Source: Saccharibacillus sacchari DSM 19268
GTDB lineage: Bacteria; Bacillota; Bacilli; Paenibacillales; Paenibacillaceae
Length of the DNA: 64,000 nucleotides
Reading direction: 5' to 3'
Assembly (NCBI RefSeq): GCF_000585395.1
Contig: NZ_KK073875.1
Span: 3,881,307 to 3,945,306 of the forward strand
Part shown: piece after piece, positions 7,440 to 16,040 of the stretch
Numbering within the stretch: position 1 is the first letter of the stretch
Layout of the letters: each line of letters begins with the position of its first letter
Notes under the pieces: generated by a model
The model's database searches: none
The model's input: the letters and a program-made list of their open reading frames with translations, nothing else
What the model was told of the DNA's origin: nothing
Position numbers and translations under genes: made by a program

Positions 7440-8369
7440 TCACCCTTTGATCGAACCCACTGTCAATCCGGCGATAAAGTAACGCTGGAAGAAGGGGTAA
7501 GCGAACGCCACGGGCACGACGATGAGAATCGCCACGGCCATACGCGCGGTTTCTTTCGGCATGTTTGCGACCAGTGTCGCATAGCTGACTCCCATGCTGG
7601 AAGCGTTTCTCGCCAAGGCGTCCACGTTGCTCATCAGATTGTTCAGCAGCGCTTGCAGCGAGTACAGATCCTGATCGTTGATGTACAGCATGGACTGGAA
7701 CCAGTCGTTCCAATACCCGAAGCAAAGGAACAACCCGATTGTCGCCAGTACCGGAAGCGAGATTGGCATGATAATGGAGAAGAAAATACGTAACTGACTC
7801 GCTCCGTCGATCTCCGCCGATTCAACAATCCCGTCGGGAATCGTACTGCGGAAAAACGTTTTGCAAATAATGACGTTGAACGAAGATACCGCAAGCGGTA
7901 GAATCAGCGCCCAGATCGTGTCTTTTAACCCAAGCAGGTTGGCGTTGATATAGTAGCTGGACACCAGGCCGCCATTGAAGACCATCGGAATGAACACAAC
8001 CCAGGTGAGGAAGCTTTTGAGCTTGTAGTTCGGTTGTGCCAGCACGTATCCCATCGAAGCGGTCAGCAGCACGCCGATCACGGTTCCGATGACGGTCACC
8101 AATACCGATACGCCGAACGCCCGTAAAATGACCGTCCCCTGCTGAATGATAAATCCGTACGCCTCCACCGAGAAAACGGTCGGAAACATATGGTAACCCG
8201 TCTGCCGGATCGAATCTTCGCTGGAAAATGAAATCGATACAATAACCAGAATCGGTACGACGCACACGAGCGCAAGGAGGATAAACACCAGATGGAACAG
8301 GATATTCATCCCTTTTCCAATCCGGTTGTATCGGTCGAGTCCGCTCGTCGCTTCACTTTTCGCTGCCAT
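7440..8369 (-). CDS. ytcP: carbohydrate ABC transporter permease, YtcP/LplC type
   Basis: 309 residues with six predicted membrane segments, the first at about 23-45 (ILFHLVFILLALVCVVPILVIV). The inner-membrane permease signature ESAEIDGASQLRIFFSIIMPISLP (EAA loop, contact site for the ATPase) is near residue 195. The C-terminus ends FFQRYFIAGLTVGSIKG, typical for the group. It pairs with the LplB-type permease encoded 13 nt upstream. The ATG at 8369 has AAAGGAGG 7 nt before it. A 78-nt gap separates it from the binding-protein gene. Confidence 0.94.
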   Translation of the reverse strand: MAAKSEATSGLDRYNRIGKGMNILFHLVFILLALVCVVPILVIVSISFSSEDSIRQTGYHMFPTVFSVEAYGFIIQQGTVILRAFGVSVLVTVIGTVIGVLLTASMGYVLAQPNYKLKSFLTWVVFIPMVFNGGLVSSYYINANLLGLKDTIWALILPLAVSSFNVIICKTFFRSTIPDGIVESAEIDGASQLRIFFSIIMPISLPVLATIGLFLCFGYWNDWFQSMLYINDQDLYSLQALLNNLMSNVDALARNASSMGVSYATLVANMPKETARMAVAILIVVPVAFAYPFFQRYFIAGLTVGSIKG

Positions 8370-8382
8370 AGACTCGCCTCCT

Positions 8383-9318
8383 TTACATCATTGCGCTTTC
8401 CGAATCGATACGGCGAACGATCCAGTTGGCAAACAAAATCGTGATACAGCCCATGACCGATTGGACGAAAGCCGCTGCCGACGCCATGCCTACGGTCGCC
8501 GTTTTCAGCTGCTTGTACACCAATACGTCCAGGGTCGTGGTGACATTGAACAAGGAATTGGAGTCTCGCGGAACCTGGTAGAATAAACCGAAGTCCGTGT
8601 AGAAAATACGCCCGACCGCCAAAATGAACATCATGACGATGACCAGTTTCATCATCGGCAGCGTGATGTACTTCGTCTGCTGCCAGATCGAAGCCCCGTC
8701 AATCACGGCTGCTTCGTAATAAGTGCTGTCAATGCCGGTGATGGTTGCCAGATACACGACCATGCCGTAACCGATCCCTTTCCAAACGTTCATGAAAATC
8801 AGGAAATACGGCCAATACTGGGGTTCCATGTACCAGTTCACCGATTCTGCACCCATTCCGTTCAGCGCTTGGTTCGCGATCCCTTTATCGAAGCTCAGGA
8901 AAGCCCAAATGACGGCAGAAACGACGACCCAAGACAGGAAATACGGCAAAAACATCATCGTTTGATATACTTTGCCCGCTCTGCTGTTGTGCAGGCGTCC
9001 GATCATCAGCGCCAGCGTGACCGGAATCAGAATGCCGAGCAGGATGAAAATGATGTTATAGCCCAACGTATTGCGGATGGTGATCCACGCGTCGTTGGAC
9101 TTGAACAGGAACTCGAAGTTTTTCCATCCCGACCATGGGCTGTTGAATACGTTGCTCAAAAAGCCGCCGGAGATTTTAAAATCTTTGAATGCGATGATGA
9201 CTCCGAACATGGGCAGGAAGCAGAAAAGTATGTACCAGATTGTGGTGGGCAGTGCGAGTAAGGTGAGTTCGGTATCCTGCTTGCGCCAACGCGGGCGCTT
9301 TTGTTTTTCTTTTTTCAT
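8383..9318 (-). CDS. lplB: carbohydrate ABC transporter permease, LplB type
   Basis: 311 residues, first gene of the ABC operon. Six membrane segments (first about 22-42, LLALPTTIWYILFCFLPMFGVIIAF) and the EAA loop EAAVIDGASIWQQTKYITLP near residue 200. N-terminus is strongly basic (KKEKQKRPRWRKQ), as is usual for LplB. I take the ATG at 9318, 5 nt after GGGG; a GTG two codons earlier would sit on the ribosome site. Membrane partner of the YtcP-type permease. A perfect catabolite-repression element lies 52 bp upstream. Confidence 0.94.
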   Translation of the reverse strand: MKKEKQKRPRWRKQDTELTLLALPTTIWYILFCFLPMFGVIIAFKDFKISGGFLSNVFNSPWSGWKNFEFLFKSNDAWITIRNTLGYNIIFILLGILIPVTLALMIGRLHNSRAGKVYQTMMFLPYFLSWVVVSAVIWAFLSFDKGIANQALNGMGAESVNWYMEPQYWPYFLIFMNVWKGIGYGMVVYLATITGIDSTYYEAAVIDGASIWQQTKYITLPMMKLVIVMMFILAVGRIFYTDFGLFYQVPRDSNSLFNVTTTLDVLVYKQLKTATVGMASAAAFVQSVMGCITILFANWIVRRIDSESAMM

Positions 9319-9369
9319 GTTCACCCCGTCCCCCGTGTAGTGGATTTGATGTGCTGTATTCAGGATATA

Positions 9370-9383
9370 AGAAACCGCTTACA
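9370..9383 (-). promoter_or_regulatory. cre site (CcpA binding) upstream of the sugar ABC operon
   Basis: Minus-strand TGTAAGCGGTTTCT matches the cre consensus TGWAANCGNTNWCW at every defined position. It lies 52 bp before the lplB start, close to where the promoter must be, so glucose repression by CcpA is likely. Confidence 0.75.
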
Positions 9384-9518
9384 TTTGAATAGATTAGAAA
9401 CGTTAGACTTCAGGCGGGAAACGTTAGATCAAAGGGAGAAAAATTCGACCTTTGATCTAACGTCGGGGAATTTACCTTAAAGTCCTGTTCGCGGGAGCTC
9501 GCGGGGGCGCTGCGGGGC

Positions 9519-9656
9519 ACTGCGGGAGAAATTCGTTCGAGCCGCTGTCTCAAGCAGAAAGCCTTCGGCTTTCCGCTTTCAAAGGCCAACATATTGCTGA
9601 ATGTTACCGCAGGTTTTCTTCGAAAACCTGTATTTCACTGAATTTCTCCCTCCGCT
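9519..9656 (+). repeat. modular structured repeat, copy 3 (with 3' module)
   Basis: 138 bp. Same architecture as copy 1, but the internal hairpin is AAGCAGAAAGCC paired with GGCTTTCCGCTT: both arms have changed together. The 3' module (AACAT...ATGTT and CAGG...CCTG hairpins) is nearly identical to that of copy 1. It lies between the terminator of the mod operon and the promoter of the sugar ABC operon. Confidence 0.85.
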
Positions 9657-9790
9657 CTCGCTCGTCCGTGAAGGACTTCAAGGCAATTCGACGACGTTGG
9701 CAAGGTCTCATTTTGGGGGAAGAGAGTAAAAAGAAAAAGCTCTGGTTTCTTAAAGTGCGCTCAAAAGGAGTGCTTGAGAGAATGGCAAAG

Positions 9791-9976
9791 AAATAAATGC
9801 GGATATACAGTTATTTTCAGCAGATACGTGCAGGAGAAGAAATAGATACGATTATACAGTTATTTAGAGAATAATAAAGTGGAAAACAGAAAATACGATG
9901 AAATAAATGGATATATGTATGTATTGGCTTGATTAAGCCGAAAATGAAGAAATTAAATGGATATTCGCATTTATTT
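9791..9976. repeat. four iterated AT-rich palindromes AAATAAAT...TTATTT
   Basis: Units at 9791-9816, 9840-9865, 9901-9925 and 9950-9976 share AAATA-AT at the left, a GGATAT-like centre and (T)TATT(T) at the right, e.g. AAATAGAT...ACAGTTATTT. Units one and two share ATACAGTTATTT. The gap 9657-10115 contains these units and nothing else I can name; no gene is supported. Confidence 0.55.
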
Positions 9977-10115
9977 TACGGAAGACATTCTTGAACTGTA
10001 AGAGGAAGTTTGGAACGTCGGAGGATGCGGAGATTGCGCGGGACTGTGGATCATCATACATCAGCTTGGAAAGGGCAGAAAAGGAAAGGATACGTTTGTT
10101 GAATTGAATAGAAAA

Positions 10116-10162
10116 TAAAAAAACGTCCCGAAGCCTTTAAGATGGGCTTCGGGACGTTTTTT
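10116..10162 (-). terminator. terminator of the mod operon
   Basis: 13-bp perfect stem ACGTCCCGAAGCC paired with GGCTTCGGGACGT around a 9-nt loop, followed on the minus strand by a run of seven T. It starts at the modB stop codon. Confidence 0.9.
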
Positions 10163-10842
10163 CAAGAAGATCGGCGTCCCGTAAGAAGAAGCAGGACGAA
10201 TGAAACGGCGACGATCGCGATGGTCCAGGCCCAGGCCAGGGACAGATGGCCGGAGTCGACGGCTACGTAGATCGCGGTCGGAACAGTCTGGGTTCGGCCC
10301 GGGATGTTGCCGGCGATCATAAGCGTGGCACCGAACTCGCCTAGGCTTCGGGCGAAGCCCAGGACGTAGGCGGTTTTTAGAGAAGGCGCGATTAACGGCA
10401 GCGTGATATGCCGGAAGACTTGCCATTCGTTAGCCCCGATGGAGCGGCCGGCGTCTTCGAGGTCGCGGTCGACGGCTTCGAATCCGGTTACGGTCGTGCG
10501 ATAGACCAGTGGGAAAGCGACGACTACCGCTGCAATGACGGCGGCCTGCCAAGAGAAGATCACGGTTGAATGGAAGATTTTTTCGATCAATCCGCCCAAC
10601 CATCCCCGACGCCCGAGCAGGATCAGCAGCAGGAAACCGACCACAGTCGGCGGCAGCACGAGCGGAAGCATAAAGACTGTCTCCAGCACCGTTTTGCCTC
10701 GAAAAGTCTCGCGACGAGACATGCACCAGGCGACTGCGGTTCCAAGTAATATGGCGATAACGCTCGCCAGCAGCGCGACTTGGAGCGAAAGGCGGATCGG
10801 CGACCAATATTCGCTCCAGCCGATGTCCGCTAAAGTCATCAT
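10162..10842 (-). CDS. modB: molybdate ABC transporter permease ModB
   Basis: 226 residues with five to six membrane segments (first about 17-40). The ATPase-contact loop is EDAGRSIGANEWQVFRHITLP near residue 145, followed by FARSLGEFGATLMIAGNIPGRT, the ModB/CysT signature. It forms the membrane channel for molybdate delivered by ModA. Its ATG overlaps the modA stop (ATGATG over TGA), so translation is coupled and no separate strong ribosome site is seen. No modC ATPase gene follows; the operon ends in a terminator. Bacillus subtilis YvgL-YvgM has the same two-gene form. The molybdate would feed the molybdopterin cofactor of nitrate reductase. Confidence 0.94.
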   Translation of the reverse strand: MMTLADIGWSEYWSPIRLSLQVALLASVIAILLGTAVAWCMSRRETFRGKTVLETVFMLPLVLPPTVVGFLLLILLGRRGWLGGLIEKIFHSTVIFSWQAAVIAAVVVAFPLVYRTTVTGFEAVDRDLEDAGRSIGANEWQVFRHITLPLIAPSLKTAYVLGFARSLGEFGATLMIAGNIPGRTQTVPTAIYVAVDSGHLSLAWAWTIAIVAVSFVLLLLTGRRSS

Positions 10843-11705
10843 TGTGCGACGGAGAAGCCGTAGCCAGTCAGAACATCCAGTGCTTCCGGCGTTTGCAGGT
10901 AGTCATAGAAAGCTTGCGCCGCTTCTTGGTGCTCCGTTGATTTGACGATACCGATTGGATAATTGATTGGCGAGTAGCTGCTTGCTTCAACATCGAAGGC
11001 CACTTTGACTTGATCTGAAGTTAGCGCATCCGTTTTGTAGACGAAGCCTGCATCTGCATTGCCTGTCTCTGTATATTGAAGCACTTGGCGCACGTCTTTG
11101 CCTTGCACCATTTTATCTTGCAGCGAATCCCATAGCCCGGCGTTGGTCAGCGCTTCTTGCGCATACTTGCCAGCAGGAACGCTGTCCGGAATACCGATCG
11201 CAACATGCTTGACGCTATCGCCAGTCAGATCCTCGATCTTCGTTATAGCGGTTTGCGCATCTTTCGGTACGACGACAACGAGCGTATTGGTCAACCAGTT
11301 CTTTTCTTGCTCGTCTTCGATCAAGCCTCCGTCCAGCAGCGCCTGCATGTTTTTGGTTGACGCGGACAAGAACAAATCAGCCGGTGCGCCTTGTTCGATT
11401 TGCTGTTGAAGAGCACCCGAAGCACCGAAGTTGAACTCCAGCTTCACGTTAGAATTGGCAGCTTCGTATGTTTTTTGGATATCATTCAAAGCATCCGTCA
11501 AACTGGCCGCAGCCGAGATCGTCAGCGTAACCGATTCGGTTGTCGGAGCGACGGTATCATTGCCGTTTGCTTCAGTGGTACTGTCTGTTTGTTGACTGGC
11601 GCCCTGAGTTGCGGTTGGCTCGGCAGGCTTGGCCCCGCAAGCTGCCAAAATCAGCAGCAACGCAAGCATGGGCAACAGGAAGATATTTAGTTTTCTTTTG
11701 ATCAT
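10839..11705 (-). CDS. modA: molybdate-binding lipoprotein ModA
   Basis: 288 residues. Lipoprotein signal peptide MIKRKLNIFLLPMLALLLILAAC with the lipidated cysteine at 23, then a Thr/Gln-rich linker, then the ModA fold: VTLTISAAASLTDALNDIQKTYE, FGASGALQQQIEQGAPADLFLSAS and KVAFDVEASSYSPINYPIGIVK. The SAAASL and GASGALQQQI turns carry the oxyanion-binding serines of the family. Extracytoplasmic binding of molybdate or tungstate. The ATG at 11705 has GAGGAG 8 nt upstream. First gene of modAB. Confidence 0.94.
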   Translation of the reverse strand: MIKRKLNIFLLPMLALLLILAACGAKPAEPTATQGASQQTDSTTEANGNDTVAPTTESVTLTISAAASLTDALNDIQKTYEAANSNVKLEFNFGASGALQQQIEQGAPADLFLSASTKNMQALLDGGLIEDEQEKNWLTNTLVVVVPKDAQTAITKIEDLTGDSVKHVAIGIPDSVPAGKYAQEALTNAGLWDSLQDKMVQGKDVRQVLQYTETGNADAGFVYKTDALTSDQVKVAFDVEASSYSPINYPIGIVKSTEHQEAAQAFYDYLQTPEALDVLTGYGFSVAQ

Positions 11706-11871
11706 GATTCGTGCTCCTCTTTTCTATTCGTTAAAATTTACAATACACAAACTTGCTTGTTCAGTCTACGCCCGGACAATTGAAAAAGCGATTCGGGAAA
11801 CCCCCTTTTATCAAACAAGGATTTGTTGAGACTTGGCGAACATCGAACGGTTTTCGTTAATCCTATACGTG

Positions 11872-11924
11872 AAAAAAAGGCAATCTCCTTATCCCCTGCT
11901 TAAGGGAGTTAGGGTAGCCTTTTC
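11872..11924 (-). terminator. terminator after hemY
   Basis: Minus-strand hairpin (AAAAGGC...CTCC with GGAG...GCC) followed by seven T, just past the hemY stop. The stem has internal mismatches but the T-run is good. Confidence 0.6.
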
Positions 11925-11934
11925 GATGTCGCGA

Positions 11935-13515
11935 TCAAGAAGCCGATTCGCATTTTTCTGGTTCGCGCATAAGCGCAGGAAGTCCTTCAAGCAGACTCAC
12001 TGCCGCATCTCTCCCCCCTGCCACGCAGTCGGGAATACCTACGCCGTTATAGCCTGCACCGCAAAGCAGCACGCCCGGAAGCGATTTTTCCACATCAGAA
12101 CGAACTTCGTTCATCATCTCCACATGTCCCACCGGATACTGAGGCATTGCGGATAGACAGCGGCTGACCTCGGCCCATTGCGGTACGGTATTCAGCCCCG
12201 TCAGCTCGCGCAGATCGCGCTTCGCCGCTTCGATCAACTCGCGATCCTCCATATTTGTCCATTGCTGCGCGCCGGAACGTCCGATGTAGGTTCGCAGCAA
12301 CGTTTGTCCCTCGGGTGCTACATGCTGCCATTTGGTTGACGACCAGGTACACGCTGTAATCAGCCGGCCTTCTTTTCTCGGAACCAGGAAGCCGGAGCGC
12401 TCGAACGAGATATTCAGATCCGAAGTTCGGTACGCCAATGCGATATTCGCCACCGATACATAGTCAATTTCCCGTAACCGCTGCGCAGTAGGTACCTCTT
12501 TGTTCAATAATCGTGCAGCTTCAAATGCCGGCAAAGCGCAGATCACGCCGTCAGCTTTTAAGCATTGACCGCCCTCCAGAGTAACTTCATAGCGATGAAT
12601 GTCCTTTTTAATGAAAGAAACAGCCCGATCTCCTGTAATGACCTGAACTCCCGAGTCGCGCAGATACTGTTCCAGACGTGCCACCAATGCCGACAATCCG
12701 CCTTGATAGGATAAAAACATGCTTTTGGACAGCTTGCCGGAAAGAGCGGGTGCGCGTCCTGTTTTGCCGGGGATCGAAGATGGACTTCCATTACCGGACG
12801 GAGTTTGATTCGACTTCGAACCTTTAGCCGGATTTCCTTTCGGACGTCCGCCGCCGCGCGCCATGCCTTTGATCAGACTGCCTTCTCTCTCTTCCATCGC
12901 TTTGAACTGAGGAAAGGTCGCGTTCAGGCTGAGCGAGCGCGTATCTCCGGCGTAAATCCCGGCCAGAAGCGGCTCGGTGATCCGTTCGAGCACTTCTTTT
13001 CCCAGACGCCGCTCGATAAAATCGCCCAGCGCTTCATCCCCTTCCTCCTGCTTCTTGGGCAAGACGAGATCAAGCGCGGCGCGCAGTTTGCCCATCGGCG
13101 AGATTAATCCGGTTCGGATGAACGGAGACAGCTTGGTCGGGATCCCCAGAATGAAACCCATCGGCATCGGATGCATTTTCCCTTTGTGCAGGATGTAGCT
13201 GGTTTTCGCATCCGGATTGGTCGGAACGAGTTCGCCTGTCAGACCCAGCTCTGCGGTTAAGTCCAGGATAGCCGTTTTGCGTGCGATAAACGAATCCGGG
13301 CCTTTTTCGATCAAGCAGCCGTCCCGATTTTCCGTACGCAGTCGACCGCCGAGCTGTTCACTCTCCTCGACTAACGTGATTTCAAGCGAAATCCCTTGCT
13401 CCTTGGCTTGTTTGGATAAGTAGAAAGCAGAAGCCAGCCCACTGATCCCGCCTCCGAGCACCAGGATTCGCCGCGGAGTTGAACGTGTCGCCGTTGTCTG
13501 ATTCGTTGCTGTCAT
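11935..13515 (-). CDS. hemY: coproporphyrinogen III / protoporphyrinogen oxidase
   Basis: 526 residues. FAD-binding motif ILVLGGGISGLASAFYLSK at about 16-35 and GGRLRTENRDGCLIEKGPDSF next to it; C-terminal LLCGAGYNGVGIPDCVAGGRDAA is the second FAD motif. In Gram-positives this enzyme (HemY, also CgoX) oxidises coproporphyrinogen III in heme synthesis, using oxygen, on the inner membrane face. A low-complexity insert of about 45 residues (GGGRPKGNPAKGSKSNQTPS onward, near residue 230) splits the substrate domain and is unusual. The ATG at 13515 overlaps the stop of the radical SAM gene (ATGA), giving translational coupling; GGAG lies 10 nt upstream. Confidence 0.92.
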   Translation of the reverse strand: MTATNQTTATRSTPRRILVLGGGISGLASAFYLSKQAKEQGISLEITLVEESEQLGGRLRTENRDGCLIEKGPDSFIARKTAILDLTAELGLTGELVPTNPDAKTSYILHKGKMHPMPMGFILGIPTKLSPFIRTGLISPMGKLRAALDLVLPKKQEEGDEALGDFIERRLGKEVLERITEPLLAGIYAGDTRSLSLNATFPQFKAMEEREGSLIKGMARGGGRPKGNPAKGSKSNQTPSGNGSPSSIPGKTGRAPALSGKLSKSMFLSYQGGLSALVARLEQYLRDSGVQVITGDRAVSFIKKDIHRYEVTLEGGQCLKADGVICALPAFEAARLLNKEVPTAQRLREIDYVSVANIALAYRTSDLNISFERSGFLVPRKEGRLITACTWSSTKWQHVAPEGQTLLRTYIGRSGAQQWTNMEDRELIEAAKRDLRELTGLNTVPQWAEVSRCLSAMPQYPVGHVEMMNEVRSDVEKSLPGVLLCGAGYNGVGIPDCVAGGRDAAVSLLEGLPALMREPEKCESAS

Positions 13516-14696
13516 GATTGTAGTTCTCCTCTCAACGTTACCGGAATATACGTGCAACTCGGATCGCTTTCCAAAAAATCACCCGTGACGGCAAACGCGC
13601 GAGCACGCGAGCCGCCGCATAATTGCTTGAATTCGCATGCGCCGCATTTGCCCTTTAATCGATTCTTGTCGCGCAGGCTTCGCATAACGGCAGAGTTGCG
13701 GTAAATGTCCTCCAGCGCCTCTTCCCGGACATTTCCGCATTTTACGGGCAGGAATCCGCTTGGATAGACGTCTCCGATATGGCTGATAAAAAGGAAGCCG
13801 TCGCCGTCATTCACTCCTTTGGGAGCGCGTCCGAGCACGTCGGCACGTTTGAATCCGCCTTTCGACGCCGGCACCGCATGAGCGGCACGCATCGAAAAAG
13901 GGTTCCCGAACGATGAATCCATAGCTCCGATCGAGGTATCCGTGGTTGAATCCGCCTTCGTACGCTTCGCGGATAGCTGCACGGCCACTCGGCGGTAATG
14001 CGGCGCTTCGGTGGCTTTGACGCCGTACGGCATCCGCTGTCCCACCTCATACAACCATTCCATCACTTCTTCGTGTTCTTCGGCGCTGATCATATCTTTT
14101 TGCGCGGCACGACCGGTTGGAATCAGGAAAAAAAGACTCCAAAGCACGACGCCCATCTCTTTGACCTTTTCCGAAATGGCCTCCAAGTCATGCAAATTGT
14201 AACGGGACACCGTCGTGTTGACCTGAATCGGAATCCCCAGCTCCTGCAAATAGCCGATGCCGCGCATGGTTGTATCGAAAGACCCTACCGTTCCGCGAAA
14301 GTGATCGTGAATTTCGGTACAAGAACCGTCAAGACTGAACGCCCAACGCGAGAGTCCGACTTCTTTCGCTTTTTCGACAGCACTCCGGGTCACGCGCGGC
14401 GTGGCGCTGGGAGTCATGGACACGGACAATCCCTTTTCTTCAATCGCGTAGCGGGCAAGCTCGAACAGATCGGGACGCATCAGCGGATCACCGCCCGTGA
14501 ACACCAATAACGGGTTATTCATTAGCGCGATTCGATCAATCAGCGCGCGGCCTTCTTCATGCGAGAGTTGATTGGGATCGGCCCGGTATTGAGCTTCCGC
14601 CCGGCAGTGCAGACATTTAAGCGCGCAGGCGCGGGTCACTTCCCAGATGACGATAAAAGGATCGACGGCATAATCGCGCGGGGCCGGCATATTCAT
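13512..14696 (-). CDS. radical SAM/SPASM protein of the BA_1875 (TIGR04053-like) type
   Basis: 394 residues. Radical SAM cluster CALKCLHC near residue 20 after IWEVTRA, GGDPLMRPD and DGSCTEIHDHFRGTVGSFD follow the AhbD/PqqE-like pattern. C-terminal SPASM region from about 310: VYPSGFLPVKCGNVREE and GKCGACEFKQLCGGSRAR...DPSC, enough cysteines for extra clusters. Relatives act on heme precursors or peptides; its overlap with hemY suggests a tetrapyrrole step or a heme-related maturation, but the reaction is unknown. A central insert of about 40 polar residues (KRTKADSTTDTSIGAMDSSF) is unlike AhbD. The ATG at 14696 has AAAGGAG 9 nt upstream; longer frames upstream run into the YwiC gene. Confidence 0.88.
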   Translation of the reverse strand: MNMPAPRDYAVDPFIVIWEVTRACALKCLHCRAEAQYRADPNQLSHEEGRALIDRIALMNNPLLVFTGGDPLMRPDLFELARYAIEEKGLSVSMTPSATPRVTRSAVEKAKEVGLSRWAFSLDGSCTEIHDHFRGTVGSFDTTMRGIGYLQELGIPIQVNTTVSRYNLHDLEAISEKVKEMGVVLWSLFFLIPTGRAAQKDMISAEEHEEVMEWLYEVGQRMPYGVKATEAPHYRRVAVQLSAKRTKADSTTDTSIGAMDSSFGNPFSMRAAHAVPASKGGFKRADVLGRAPKGVNDGDGFLFISHIGDVYPSGFLPVKCGNVREEALEDIYRNSAVMRSLRDKNRLKGKCGACEFKQLCGGSRARAFAVTGDFLESDPSCTYIPVTLRGELQS

Positions 14697-14710
14697 GGGG
14701 CAAGACTCCT

Positions 14711-15391
14711 TTACAGATAGACGATCAATACGGAAACGTACAACATCACGGCAAAAACAAGTTCGGCGATTCCCGTTTGTTTGACCTTCAGCTTCTGCTT
14801 GGGCAGCACGATCGCGCGCGCCAGCAGAATCGCAAACGGAATCGCAAGCGGAAGGCTTAACCAGGCTGCAAAAGGAATCAACAGCGAGTGGTAAGCGATC
14901 GACAGACGGTAATAACGAGGGTTCTTTTTCTCGCGAATAATCGTCTTGACATACAGCGCGGTACCGATGAAATACAGACCCAGCATCATGAACAGCAGCG
15001 TGGTCTTCGTCCAATCTGCTTCATGGCCCGCCGACACGTACACGACTGGGTAAATGAAGGAGCAAAACAACAGGATCGCCACGATATCATTGAGCAGCGC
15101 GCGTTCATTTTTGGATTTGGCATAATAGGCGGGGATCGCGAAGGTCACCAGCAACAGTACGCCATAGCCAATCAACTTGGGTTCGGATAGCACAACAATG
15201 ATCGTAAGCGGAATCAAGATCAGACCGTACACTAGCGACGGCTTCAGGTAACGATCCTTTTTCCCTGTTTTGATCCATTGAAGCACGGGAAAGCTAAACA
15301 AATACATAGACAGCCAACACAGAAACAACGGAAGATGCAACAATGTGGCTCCGGCAACGGACATTCCAAGCAAAAACGGAAGCATCAGCAT
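14711..15391 (-). CDS. ywiC: YwiC-like membrane protein (start uncertain)
   Basis: 226 residues from the first in-frame ATG, mostly hydrophobic with about six membrane segments. The family starts with a stretch like YIPNQHGAWAM, and exactly that is encoded in frame just upstream (to about 15433), preceded by a strong AAGGAGGGG. The only ATG after that ribosome site (15435) is one base out of frame. So either a non-standard start (ATC or GTT) is used, or one base has been lost. ywiC lies beside narK-fnr in Bacillus subtilis; the function is unknown. Here it is the first gene of a run with the radical SAM gene and hemY, 14 nt apart. Confidence 0.8.
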   Translation of the reverse strand: MLMLPFLLGMSVAGATLLHLPLFLCWLSMYLFSFPVLQWIKTGKKDRYLKPSLVYGLILIPLTIIVVLSEPKLIGYGVLLLVTFAIPAYYAKSKNERALLNDIVAILLFCSFIYPVVYVSAGHEADWTKTTLLFMMLGLYFIGTALYVKTIIREKKNPRYYRLSIAYHSLLIPFAAWLSLPLAIPFAILLARAIVLPKQKLKVKQTGIAELVFAVMLYVSVLIVYL

Positions 15392-15485
15392 GGCCCATGC
15401 GCCGTGCTGATTCGGAATATAGCGGTTGATAACATTCCCCTCCTTACGGGTTTATTGTATAAAACGTTACCGAAGGCGACCAATC

Positions 15486-15497
15486 AGGGACTTCCCT
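15486..15497. promoter_or_regulatory. possible NreC-like GGG-N4-CCC dyad
   Basis: AGGGACTTCCCT lies between the divergent ywiC and hemerythrin genes. The motif shape resembles NreC sites and the one near narG, but such a short dyad occurs by chance several times in a window of this size. Confidence 0.2.
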
Positions 15498-15614
15498 TTT
15501 TCGCTCCGGGAAATGCCTAACCGAACCGCCGCACGCGTCCGTGCATGCTATACTGGACGCGTTGAAACAAGTGCGTTGACCACGCTAAAAGAATTCGGAA
15601 AGGTGGAGCTAAAT

Positions 15615-16040
15615 ATGGGAGGACCCTCACTACGCCAACACCATGCCCATCATGCGATTCATGAAGGAGCACTAAGCGGCGCGATTGATAAAACGGAAGA
15701 ACTGGAAGAACTGATTCAGACAGAAGGTATAGAAAATGCGCGTCAAGCTGCGGATCAGCTGCTCGGTTATTGGGTGACGCGGGTGCTCAGCCATGCGGAT
15801 GCGGAAGAAGAAGGGTTTTATGAAGAAATGGCCGGAGAAGATCCCGATCTGAAACTGGCTGTTGTAAAACTGACGCGCGATCACGATATTTTGCGCATGA
15901 TCGTCGCGGATCTTGTGACCCAGCTGCCCAAGAGCGGCCCGACTCCAGAAATGATGCGTTTGTTCTACTCATTGATTACGGTAAATGCGATTCACAGTCG
16001 TGAAGAAGAACGGCTATTGTTCGAGGAGCGCTCGAAATGA
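15615..16040 (+). CDS. hemerythrin domain protein
   Basis: 141 residues. Histidine/acid pattern of a bacterial hemerythrin: [14 protein letters not shown] near the start, [14 protein letters not shown] near residue 60, TRDHDILR near 90 and [15 protein letters not shown] near the end. Four helices with a di-iron site; family members bind oxygen or NO, or store iron, in the cytoplasm. The ATG at 15615 has AGGTGGAG 7 nt upstream and the fold begins there; upstream codons in frame are non-coding in character. A TATACT -10 box lies about 70 nt upstream. It is divergent from ywiC and overlaps the next gene by 4 nt (ATGA), so it is made together with the SEC-C protein. Its setting fits a role in nitrosative or oxygen stress. 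Confidence 0.85.
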   Translation: MGGPSLRQHHAHHAIHEGALSGAIDKTEELEELIQTEGIENARQAADQLLGYWVTRVLSHADAEEEGFYEEMAGEDPDLKLAVVKLTRDHDILRMIVADLVTQLPKSGPTPEMMRLFYSLITVNAIHSREEERLLFEERSK

